From: Acinetobacter bereziniae LMG 1003 = CIP 70.12
GTDB lineage: Bacteria > Pseudomonadota > Gammaproteobacteria > Pseudomonadales > Moraxellaceae
NCBI RefSeq assembly: GCF_000368925.1
Contig: NZ_KB849754.1
Span: forward strand, 285,628-340,066
DNA: 54,439 nucleotides
Direction: 5' to 3'
Both the position numbers and the translations under genes were made by a program. This document shows, one piece after another, positions 48,201 through 54,439 of this stretch. The notes beneath the pieces are model-generated. The model did no database searches. It saw only the letters and a program-made list of their open reading frames with translations, and was not told where the DNA came from. The first letter of the stretch is position 1, and each line of letters opens with the position of its first letter.

Positions 48201-51200
48201 GTTGAATAGACTCTCACCCGTATTTTCCAAACCAATCACGGGCTTTCTACCCTCATGTAATGCCTGAATCACAGCATCACTTGTAGAGTCAGTTTTCAAT
48301 GCCAATAGGAATTGCTTTTGGATCTGGTACATTCGAGATCCAAAGTTCATCACACTCAAACTTAAACGGTTTTTCGGATCGTCTGAATCCTGATGAAAGT
48401 CTAAATTGGCAACAGCATCATCATCATTGGCAATGTTTTCTAGCGCATCGAGGCGAATATCTTTAGAAAATTTCACCATGTCCGTCAAGATGTCAGAAAG
48501 AACATCTGAGTAATTGTGAAATTTCTTAATTTCCTCTTCAGTTGGCACAAAGGTTTGAATGGTAATGTGCGAGAGATCTTGCTCTCTACGAATCATGGCA
48601 GAGCTGTCTACCAAACCTTCAGAAATAAACTCCAAAATTGGACCATCTGCATTATCGATAACCTTTTGTAAGTCATTACGAGATACGGATCGAGGGAACA
48701 ATTTATGGAAGAATTCAAGATTTTCAGGTTTCTTAATTGCCGATGCAGACTGGAAATTAATTAGATTGGTCTGATCAATAACATCTAAGAAAAATTGACT
48801 TGTAGCTGATTTCAAGGATGCTGCACGGTGCGTTTCATCCATCACCAAAACAGTGTCTTGATTAATAAAACGAGTCAATAACGCACGTTTCCGGTTTGGT
48901 CGGTTAAATTGGCTATACGTTGCCAATACCAAGTCATGTTGCGCTGGAATATCTTCAATTTCCTTAGGTAGATCTTGGCCAGTGAATAAAACCTCTTCAG
49001 TACCAAAGCGGTTAATCACAGCATCCGAGTTAAAGATAAACGGATCTTTAAAGAACTTGTCACTGTCTGTAGCAACAATATCACGCCAAATGTCGTTCAA
49101 GAGTTGCGTTGTATCTGTAAGGAAAACAGGGGGCTTTCCTCTTAACGCACTATATCGTAAACACGCAGCTGCAATACGACCTTTACCTAAACCCGTCTGG
49201 TCGCCAATAAGCACAGGTAAGTTTTGGTCAAAACGTAAAATGATATGGGCAACCGCATCGACCTGTTCACATGCAAAAGCGGACTTTAGTGCATCAAAAT
49301 TGTCATATTGCAATTTCTTAGCGACATAGGCATCAACAAGAGTAGGGTAGTTACCATTATCGACTTCAGCTTGGAAATTGATACCCCCAAAACCTAATAC
49401 ATTTTGGATGTGTGTAGTCAATTGAGCATTTGCCTGATTAATCGCTTTAATCTGGTTTTTAGCCACTAAAGCAATTGGCTCAGATGCCATAGACATCGGT
49501 ATATACTTAACTTGGTATATATTTTCCGGAGTTGGTTCTGTTGTGTTTTCAGCATTAGGAACAGGAACAATCGGCTGTAAATTTGATTGGTCAGATTCAA
49601 CAGTCGGTTCTTCTTTTTGCTCAGTACCGATCGCTAATTCAGAATTTAACTTAGCAATCTCTTCAGCAGTTAAACCCGGTTCCTGTTTTACTTGCTCTAC
49701 CGCTGGTTCTTCAGCTGGTGTTTGTTCAGGTGTTTCACCCTCATTGGTCGCCGTGGTATCACCTACTTGAAGATTAACGTCATCGTCAAGGTCTTCATCC
49801 AGATTTTGGTTCTCGTGCGGATTCTTTACCTCAGGCACGAAATCATTGTCATTTTCATTTTCAAACGTTGGTGTAGCTTCAGTTGGTGTAGGTACATCAT
49901 CATCTGAACTGGTTGTTTGCGTACTAACTTCAACGGTTCCGAAGTCAAAAGAAACTTTATTCGGTTTTGATTTAGGTTTACGACCAAACATCGGTTTTGG
50001 TTTGACAGCTTCCTCTTGCTTAATCTCTTCTTCTTTAGCGACCACGACTTCATCAAACATAGTGACTGCAGACGTAGGCGTTACACTTGATGCAATATCT
50101 TCAAGTGGCGAAACAGGCTGTTCATCACCTAGACTGGCAAACAAATCGTCATTTTCTTTTTCAACAGGCTTAACCTCAACAACAGGTTCAACCACTGGTG
50201 CTTGTTGTGCTTGTTGCTCAACTGGAGTCGGAGTAGTTGGCTTGAAGTATAGATCCTTATTCGGATTCAAACGATTATAGATTACGTTATTAGCCCATCC
50301 CCAAAGTTCGTCATAGTCCGTAATGACTTTCAACTTATCTGGTACCACAGAAGATTGGTAAGTTTGTAGTAACGCTTGTTCGTTTTTACGATTGCCTACC
50401 ACTAACATACGAACATTTTGATTAGCGCCGTTTCGTGCATATGCATTGCCGTGGATTTCTACAACCGCCTCAACTTCATAATGCTTATAGAGATAATTAA
50501 GTAAATTCTTTGATTTACGCTCAACCGTACCATCTGAAATCTGTTTATCTGAGCCAATAATGAAAACTGAACGCCCTTGATCGTTTCGTGCGTTTAGTGA
50601 TTTAACCAGAATGGCATGGTCCAATTTATCCGTACTGAACCAGACGTTTTCTGATGGATCTACCAATAATGGGTTTGGATCTACGCCGTTACGCTGTTGA
50701 ACCAAAATTGGTGCAACACGTTCTAGTTTATCCATAGCACCAAAAGGAGGGTTGGCAATCACATAGTCAACTTTTTGCTTAAACGTTTGCTCAAAATCAA
50801 TTTGTGTAGCATCTGCAGTAACAACCGTGCATTCATAATTTTGAGTCAGTGCTTTTGTACGTTCAGCACGTTTGGGATCTAACTCAACCGCATAGACAGA
50901 AGCATTACGCTCTTGGGTTAATAAACCGATTAAAGATCCATTACCCACAGTTGGCTCGAGCACGGAAAAGTTTTGTTTTGTTCGGTTATCACCCTCAATC
51001 AATAAGCGCTGAGCCACAAGTGACATCGGGATTGGAGTCGAATATTGCTGTAACATACGAATCGTATTGTTTCGCATGGTCTTAGTCGGCATGCGATTGT
51101 ATAACGCTAAACTCGTTTTAAATGAGCTCTCAGTAAAATCAAGCTCACCTAACTTTTCGACCATCACTGTTTCAAGCGCTTCTTCTGCAGTATGGATCTG

Positions 51201-51866
51201 TTTATCTGTTACCTTGGATACATCAACGTCAGCATTTTTGGCTTGCGTGATTAGAGCTAAAAACTTTAAAAAGTCCTGGTGATTATGGCTCTTTGTTTCA
51301 TGTTCTAATTGATAGATATAGCCTCTTAAGCATTCTTTTAAATCTTTTTGCTTGGTCGCACGTAAGTACAGACTAGACGGCTGATCATTAGGACCTTCAG
51401 GTATTTGCGTACCTTGGGCATTCACGTAAAAACGGTTATGAGCTGAAGCATAGATTTTGTTGCCATCAGAGTTATAACCGAGTGGAGTTGCACTATTCAA
51501 CGCAACGTTCAATCGTTGTGGCACCAATGTTTTTGCTTGGGCATTGAACAAATCATGCAATTCTTGGCGAGTCGCAAGCACACTACGGATAAATTCTTTT
51601 GGAATACCCAAAACTTCATGAAACAGTCTTGGTTTGATCGTTTCATTCAAATTGTATTGATACAAGTGACCGTCAAAGTGAGGATAAGCCTCAAACTTCA
51701 TCGGTGTAAAACCAATGTTATTCAAATTTTCTTTAGATAGTTTTTTTTGAACGTCCAATAAGAGTAATTGGCTATCCGTCTGGCCAACACGCCGTACATC
51801 GAGATATACACCAGCTTGTGATAAGTCGATCCATTTAATTTTTTCGTTTAAATCATGAGTAGTCAT
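45234..51866 (-). CDS. DarB-like giant methyltransferase-helicase with strawberry-notch-type ATPase
   Basis: The 2210-residue protein starts with KIKWIDLSQAGVYLDV, the motif shared with the other giants. A class I DNA adenine methyltransferase domain covers about 280-440 (VGNGSLIG; NPPF at 372-375). A long acidic, Pro/Glu/Val-rich linker runs about 555-780. A helicase core follows with Walker A GDQTGLGKGR (888-897), DETH (1010-1013), GCTGISLHA, and motif VI QMIGRVGRRG (1490-1499), as in strawberry-notch proteins. A C-terminal unknown region completes it. Phage P1 DarB has the same methyltransferase plus helicase architecture and size; it protects incoming DNA from type I restriction. A similar anti-restriction role for transferred plasmid DNA is likely. 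It lies 31 bases after the 544-residue gene. Confidence 0.85.
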   Translation of the reverse strand: MTTHDLNEKIKWIDLSQAGVYLDVRRVGQTDSQLLLLDVQKKLSKENLNNIGFTPMKFEAYPHFDGHLYQYNLNETIKPRLFHEVLGIPKEFIRSVLATRQELHDLFNAQAKTLVPQRLNVALNSATPLGYNSDGNKIYASAHNRFYVNAQGTQIPEGPNDQPSSLYLRATKQKDLKECLRGYIYQLEHETKSHNHQDFLKFLALITQAKNADVDVSKVTDKQIHTAEEALETVMVEKLGELDFTESSFKTSLALYNRMPTKTMRNNTIRMLQQYSTPIPMSLVAQRLLIEGDNRTKQNFSVLEPTVGNGSLIGLLTQERNASVYAVELDPKRAERTKALTQNYECTVVTADATQIDFEQTFKQKVDYVIANPPFGAMDKLERVAPILVQQRNGVDPNPLLVDPSENVWFSTDKLDHAILVKSLNARNDQGRSVFIIGSDKQISDGTVERKSKNLLNYLYKHYEVEAVVEIHGNAYARNGANQNVRMLVVGNRKNEQALLQTYQSSVVPDKLKVITDYDELWGWANNVIYNRLNPNKDLYFKPTTPTPVEQQAQQAPVVEPVVEVKPVEKENDDLFASLGDEQPVSPLEDIASSVTPTSAVTMFDEVVVAKEEEIKQEEAVKPKPMFGRKPKSKPNKVSFDFGTVEVSTQTTSSDDDVPTPTEATPTFENENDNDFVPEVKNPHENQNLDEDLDDDVNLQVGDTTATNEGETPEQTPAEEPAVEQVKQEPGLTAEEIAKLNSELAIGTEQKEEPTVESDQSNLQPIVPVPNAENTTEPTPENIYQVKYIPMSMASEPIALVAKNQIKAINQANAQLTTHIQNVLGFGGINFQAEVDNGNYPTLVDAYVAKKLQYDNFDALKSAFACEQVDAVAHIILRFDQNLPVLIGDQTGLGKGRIAAACLRYSALRGKPPVFLTDTTQLLNDIWRDIVATDSDKFFKDPFIFNSDAVINRFGTEEVLFTGQDLPKEIEDIPAQHDLVLATYSQFNRPNRKRALLTRFINQDTVLVMDETHRAASLKSATSQFFLDVIDQTNLINFQSASAIKKPENLEFFHKLFPRSVSRNDLQKVIDNADGPILEFISEGLVDSSAMIRREQDLSHITIQTFVPTEEEIKKFHNYSDVLSDILTDMVKFSKDIRLDALENIANDDDAVANLDFHQDSDDPKNRLSLSVMNFGSRMYQIQKQFLLALKTDSTSDAVIQALHEGRKPVIGLENTGESLFNILMQSRMEAILKADTAQDVTADSPEKEKAFNNFKSVSSEIEFLENELQKLMIKENRDAGDEKAAKNIQKELTKLEYKRGSYLQSQISVLDELPQFRDLLEVMLDRIDVVKAEDNYGNSFVKKLSTEVTFNENGDPVVSPYKIILDRIKEKIQKFPDLPLMPLDVLRNKVTKAGFKIDEISGRQIHLTETRDGKWKVNKQENNTTQGKILVQSKFQSGEIDVVIVTRSGCTGISLHAAKNPDPTIPSDHLRQRELFFLQKPENSTDTIQMIGRVGRRGEESHPIMTTVDSGIPAETRMHLMMMRKLSTLSANVSANSETKFNENDYPDMLNYIGNRVALDYLKNNVNLANTLDIDISDDEKGPSYRTAQNYHVNQLLSKLILMPISQQEQVYQDLVVDYNDKIRELDLLGRNPLKTNFLDWKAKKVREFEVKDNFFTVTSETEAAKINTFDLPVRFEGLQYIEHVEPLRADNLKLMFKESDDYLVRQFKRINENINETVHGLLHYAYNFEALMYQKYEGFAKQKLFFKNGQMRGEVIRDYRHEVFDHFGVVEANVKHIDDIQFRKPDDHSADAFEKVAEAVYLANDPILTSNFDRMYRIVQDLKFLARSMERNEKEGHSAHGLLFLISKPSLFDDEVTPDHKTGALLRLDLPPLRVGAITPNAVKLDLVYPGDKKSFKVPLINYTMQNAKQDLDWVAPVSEKGRIILKRFNPEFYSYADVNRRHVEDRQPLVNLFTEQNNYSRYTRTYFEKAPSGDVTRQAITLTGNMFKAHKIVSSLDLRHSTVIFTDADGMRNRALLLPSNTPTDLFESSLENQVTFKQVKEIANFFNQLPVNIDFNRNNYVGTKVNFPYKKASIEFYYNGSDCFNVTVKSVAKQFNRFMSNTNVFHDPKGGKTDESLNIHFTEPGRNEFRFALDLKDVERFVDELDSTTKIEAAFLDLKSKLPDGNDYFLNEINRMLNPPEEPAYKAELPKGKTLDNDQEIQQLSF

Positions 51867-51897
51867 AGCGAACCTGAAGAAGAATTATTAAATTTGA

Positions 51898-53532
51898 TTA
51901 AAAAGTCATGTCGTTATAGACATCAGAAGTCGCAGCCTTTTCTTGGCTTTTCTTAACATCCATTTCTGGCTGTCTGACTTTCATCATTAACTCTTGTGGA
52001 TCAGGTAAAAGATCGTGGTTGAAGTTCTTAGATAACGGACTATCGATTGAAGCTTTATGTTGCTGTACATGCTCTACCGTAATTTCTGAAAAGTTCAACG
52101 CATTCATACGGGTTTGAGTAAGTTCAACAGGCTCGATAAACGAGACAAAACAATTATTCGAGTTCCGTTGGTGTGGTTGAATAACAATAAACGCTTCAGC
52201 AAATTGCTGTTTTGCATGCGTCAATTTATTCATGGTCTGACGATCAACTTGACTTAAAAATTGAGGATTTAAGTCGTGCGGTTTTGGATTGCCGTAGTCA
52301 TCGGTAAATTGATTCACTAGGGGAGGTGCACCAACACCACGAACACCCTCACCAGTACGTAAATCTATTTCTGGATCTACCTTGCGAAAACCAGCGTGAG
52401 GCGTTTTATTGTTGAAAAATTTCTTTAAGAACGTGTCTTTGTAAAGCGCACCTAGTTGTAGTTGTTGGCCATGATAAACCTCAGGCAGTAATTTTTGACT
52501 CACCAAGCCAGCGTAAAGACGTTTTAAATTTTGATTTTTTTCTTTGTCTACATCTTCATTGTAGAACACTTTAATTTGTCGATCGCCAAGTAATGCAAAC
52601 AGGGCAATACGGGCCTGGTCCATAACATAAACGTTCTGAGCCTGTTTATCGAACTGGTCTTTTTCATGCTGGTTGGATGGTACAAAATTTGGATCAAAAG
52701 TTGCGGTGTGAAAGTCATTGCCGTTCAAAATATCTTTGATACTTTCAATCGGATCTTTAGCAACCCGATAAGACTTTTTAGTTTTATCAATACCGCCACG
52801 TTGCATCAACGGATCTGGCTTAGCGAATTGCTTAACACTTTCACGATCAGCACTGTCATAGGTTGGAATCAATGGGATTGTAGTTAATACAGAACCAGAC
52901 TCATAGCGCACAACAATTTTTGAAAATGGAATGCGCTCAGGTTGGTTGTCAGTACTATTCGATAAAGATTTAACAAGAAGCTGTAAATTATTTTTAATAA
53001 TAGCGTTATGAAGTGCTGGAGAATTAATTTTTACATTGGGCACTTGCATATGTGCTGCATCTTCAATGATTTGAGCTTTAACAAAGAAATCGCCGTTTTT
53101 TTGTTGATGCACATTGATAGAAGTGACTGCTTTGATTAATTGTGAATTCGGGTTGTTACTCATTACGTTGCACCACTGAGCAACATAAGTTTTATAACCG
53201 TCAAGAGATTCGTAGGGTGAGTCAACACATTTGTCAAAACAGATAATTCGACCACGGTTAGCACCGCGATTATGTGTGTCTAATGAAGTACGTTGGTTAC
53301 GTCCAGAATCAAATTTTGCGTGGACTTCATCTACTGAAACATTCTCAGTATGATGCTTGTTGAGTTTATTAATGATCTTCGTGAATTCTTCAGATGAACT
53401 CATTCGTATGCGAACTGGTTCATTGGTAGACATATCAAAGCCGTATGCATACAGCTCGTCTTGTTCATCATGTTTGTAAAATTGATCTACAGTCATGACG
53501 ATACGTTTAATCGTATTATCACTTTTACTCAT
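51898..53532 (-). CDS. Unknown 544-residue protein, partner of the DarB-like gene
   Basis: The protein was not recognised. It starts at 53532 with GGAA 8 bases upstream and is the first gene of a two-gene operon with the methyltransferase-helicase. No signal peptide or membrane helix. Composition is mixed and mostly alpha/beta; the middle contains GVRGVGAPPLVNQF and the region around 110-160 includes IICFDKCVDSPYESLDG. The C-terminal 60 residues are charged and probably flexible. Phage P1 encodes several Dar/Ddr proteins together with DarB, so a partner role is possible; no homology to any of them can be claimed. Confidence 0.66.
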   Translation of the reverse strand: MSKSDNTIKRIVMTVDQFYKHDEQDELYAYGFDMSTNEPVRIRMSSSEEFTKIINKLNKHHTENVSVDEVHAKFDSGRNQRTSLDTHNRGANRGRIICFDKCVDSPYESLDGYKTYVAQWCNVMSNNPNSQLIKAVTSINVHQQKNGDFFVKAQIIEDAAHMQVPNVKINSPALHNAIIKNNLQLLVKSLSNSTDNQPERIPFSKIVVRYESGSVLTTIPLIPTYDSADRESVKQFAKPDPLMQRGGIDKTKKSYRVAKDPIESIKDILNGNDFHTATFDPNFVPSNQHEKDQFDKQAQNVYVMDQARIALFALLGDRQIKVFYNEDVDKEKNQNLKRLYAGLVSQKLLPEVYHGQQLQLGALYKDTFLKKFFNNKTPHAGFRKVDPEIDLRTGEGVRGVGAPPLVNQFTDDYGNPKPHDLNPQFLSQVDRQTMNKLTHAKQQFAEAFIVIQPHQRNSNNCFVSFIEPVELTQTRMNALNFSEITVEHVQQHKASIDSPLSKNFNHDLLPDPQELMMKVRQPEMDVKKSQEKAATSDVYNDMTF

Positions 53533-53610
53533 TTCTTAAATTCCACGCTTTATATTTTTGATTGCTGGTCATTGACTCAAGCTATTTATAAAATACTACA
53601 AAACCTCATT

Positions 53611-53620
53611 GGTATATACT
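53611..53620. promoter_or_regulatory. RGTATATACY palindrome upstream of the 544-residue/DarB-like operon
   Basis: Sequence GGTATATACT, 79 bases upstream of the minus-strand start at 53532. Confidence 0.5.
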
Positions 53621-53789
53621 AAGGAGGCAAATAAAAAATTAAAAAATATATTAAAAAGTTTAAGAGTAAATTTTTAAAAAGAAATTTTTTGTTTATTATC
53701 TTTCTAATTAAGGGAAGTTAATTAGGGACATTTTTTATGCTTATTTTTCATGATATTACAGGATTAGTACGGAAAAACACAAATGGTAC

Positions 53790-53831
53790 GAGCGAAAATC
53801 AAATTCATTTGAGCGCAAATTGAATTTGAAT
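53790..53831. repeat. First dimer of 21-bp iteron-like direct repeats
   Basis: Two 21-base units (53790-53810 and 53811-53831) share GAGCG-[AC]-AAAT and an AATT core, period exactly 21. The same dimer occurs again at 54051-54092. Head-to-tail repeats of this length are typical of Rep-binding iterons. Confidence 0.65.
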
Positions 53832-53871
53832 TTTTAGAAAATAAGGCGTTTTTAGCTGGTTTTTGATGTTT

Positions 53872-53902
53872 TTATCCACTTTCCTATTAAATTCTATCCA
53901 CA
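53872..53902 (+). other. Two DnaA-box-like sites
   Basis: TTATCCACT (53872-53880) and CTATCCACA (53894-53902) each differ by one base from the TTATCCACA DnaA box. A third copy on the other strand is TGCGGATAA at 54096-54104. They lie in AT-rich DNA between the iteron dimers. Confidence 0.5.
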
Positions 53903-54050
53903 AATTAAGTTCTTGTATATTAGAATGAATTTAAAAATATGAGTAAAATATTGTTCATTTTTTAGCTTTTTGCAATATTGGAAATTTGCAAACTAGCAAG
54001 TGTTGTAAGTCGCTGTTTATAATAAAATTAAATAGAATAAAAAATACTTC

Positions 54051-54092
54051 CAGCGCAAATTAAATTCATTTGAGCGCAAATTAAATTCAAAA
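54051..54092. repeat. Second dimer of 21-bp iteron-like direct repeats
   Basis: The units at 54051-54071 and 54072-54092 share GCGCAAATTAAATTC. They match the first dimer in order and spacing, 261 bases downstream of it. Confidence 0.7.
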
Positions 54093-54207
54093 CGTTGCGG
54101 ATAACTTCTCCAATTTCCTGAGAGCCTTGATAATAAAGACTTTCAGATTTTATGAGGAATAGCCCTTATATATGACCCAACGATCGCTATTTAGCTTGTT
54201 TTACGAC

Positions 54208-54439
54208 AAATCAATAACTTACGCCATTAGGACGGAAGAAAGTTTACAACCCATTTATAAAAAACTTTCGCTGAGTTCAGACTATAACAGAAAATCAATG
54301 AGTTACGCCATTAGGACGGAAGAAAGTTTACATCCACTTATAAAAAACTTTCGCTCGTATTTTGACACAACTATAAATCAATAACTTACGTCATTAGGAC
54401 GGAAGAAAGTTTACAACCCATTTATAAAAAACTTTCGCT
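54208..54439. repeat. Tandem array of ~65-bp repeats, period 83-84, three copies
   Basis: Copies at 54208-54272, 54292-54355 and 54375-54439 share ACG(C/T)CATTAGGACGGAAG and a hairpin GAAAGTTT / AAACTTTC with a 15-16 base loop, ending TCGCT. The first to second starts are 84 apart and second to third 83. Unique 19-base spacers separate them (54273-54291, 54356-54374). The last ends exactly at the window edge, so the array probably continues. An earlier TCGCT at 54184-54188 is exactly 19 bases before copy 1 and may mark a decayed copy. Confidence 0.85.

Larger units (their letters stand above)
53790..54439. other. Candidate plasmid replication origin (gene-free region)
   Basis: The last 900 bases contain no credible gene. 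From 53790 they hold two iteron dimers, three DnaA-box-like sites, strongly AT-rich stretches and the long-repeat array at the end. This combination is typical of a theta-type iteron origin. The rep gene is not in the window and should lie beyond 54439 if this is right. Bases 53621-53789 are AT-rich with no recognisable element. Confidence 0.55.

Noticed and set aside
22200..49506. GTATATAC copies at 22200, 38431 and 49499
   Set aside because: They are inside genes and explained by ordinary Tyr-Ile codons; not counted in the regulatory set.
49846..50280. 144-residue plus-strand frame opposite the DarB-like linker
   Set aside because: A Ser/Val-rich shadow of the acidic Pro/Glu/Val linker; no start signals.
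8855..53733. Shared 13-mer ATTAGGGACATTT near 8.86 kb (minus) and 53.72 kb (plus)
   Set aside because: Exact matches of this length are expected by chance several times in a window of this size and composition; no further similarity around it.
53738..53821. Short open frame starting at ATG 53738 in the origin region
   Set aside because: Only about 24-28 codons, weak ribosome-binding site, and it runs into the iteron repeats.
54172..54384. 70-residue plus-strand open frame in the repeat array
   Set aside because: It is created by the tandem repeats (period 84 keeps frame for one unit, 83 breaks it) and has no ribosome-binding site; the array is better seen as non-coding.
54208..54439. Possible CRISPR array
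   Set aside because: Repeats are 65 bases and spacers only 19, with three copies and no cas genes; the dimensions do not fit CRISPR.

Overview
The window is one stretch of a large, AT-rich conjugative replicon, almost certainly a plasmid. It has a type I (Dot/Icm-like, IncI-like) conjugation apparatus, very large 'polyvalent' proteins and an iteron-type replication origin. No chromosomal housekeeping genes, rRNA or tRNA were seen. Composition and gene content suggest a gammaproteobacterium such as Acinetobacter or another member of the Moraxellaceae; that host call is inference.

Layout. (1) 3-5863, plus strand: the C-terminal part of a DotM/IcmP/TrbA-type coupling-complex protein, a terminator, then a tight operon of a DsbC-like disulfide isomerase, three small unknown proteins (one membrane-anchored, one exported coiled coil), a UvrD/Rep-type helicase and one more unknown. 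(2) 5916-8801, minus: a two-domain peptidoglycan hydrolase (M23 plus lysozyme-like domain) followed by two small exported proteins with the same four-cysteine pattern. (3) 9045-9539, plus: a coiled-coil protein divergent from the hydrolase. (4) 9601-12606, minus: a DotA/TraY-type polytopic membrane protein with a long glycine-rich tail. (5) 12873-18249: seven unrecognised proteins. (6) 18259-33780, minus: two giant paralogues of about 2400 residues with an LPD1-like domain (SRG...AH...VNLT...HExxH), with a small membrane-anchored protein between them. (7) 33989-45104, minus: a nine-gene operon, from a 49-residue acidic protein through a 1480-residue protein and several unknowns to four exported proteins, of which at least the last two are clear paralogues. 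(8) 45234-53532, minus: an unknown 544-residue protein and a 2210-residue methyltransferase-helicase resembling phage P1 DarB and strawberry-notch helicases. (9) 53533-54439: non-coding, with paired 21-bp direct repeats, DnaA-box-like sites and a tandem array of about 65-bp repeats at an 83/84-bp period that runs to the window edge.

How it may work together. DotM and TraY belong to the mating channel. The hydrolase would open the wall, the Dsb protein would fold the many cysteine-containing exported proteins, and the LPD1/DarB-like giants look like anti-defence or establishment proteins. Two observations suggest an integrated system. First, a palindrome, RGTATATACY, lies upstream of nearly every operon, which points to a plasmid-wide regulator or shared promoter element. 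Second, the four largest cytoplasmic proteins (2418, 2428, 2210 and 1480 residues) share a short N-terminal motif, W-x-[DN]-L-[ST]-x2-G-x2-[LF], that could mark proteins sent to the recipient with the DNA. Both are inferences from reading the sequence and need database searches and experiments.
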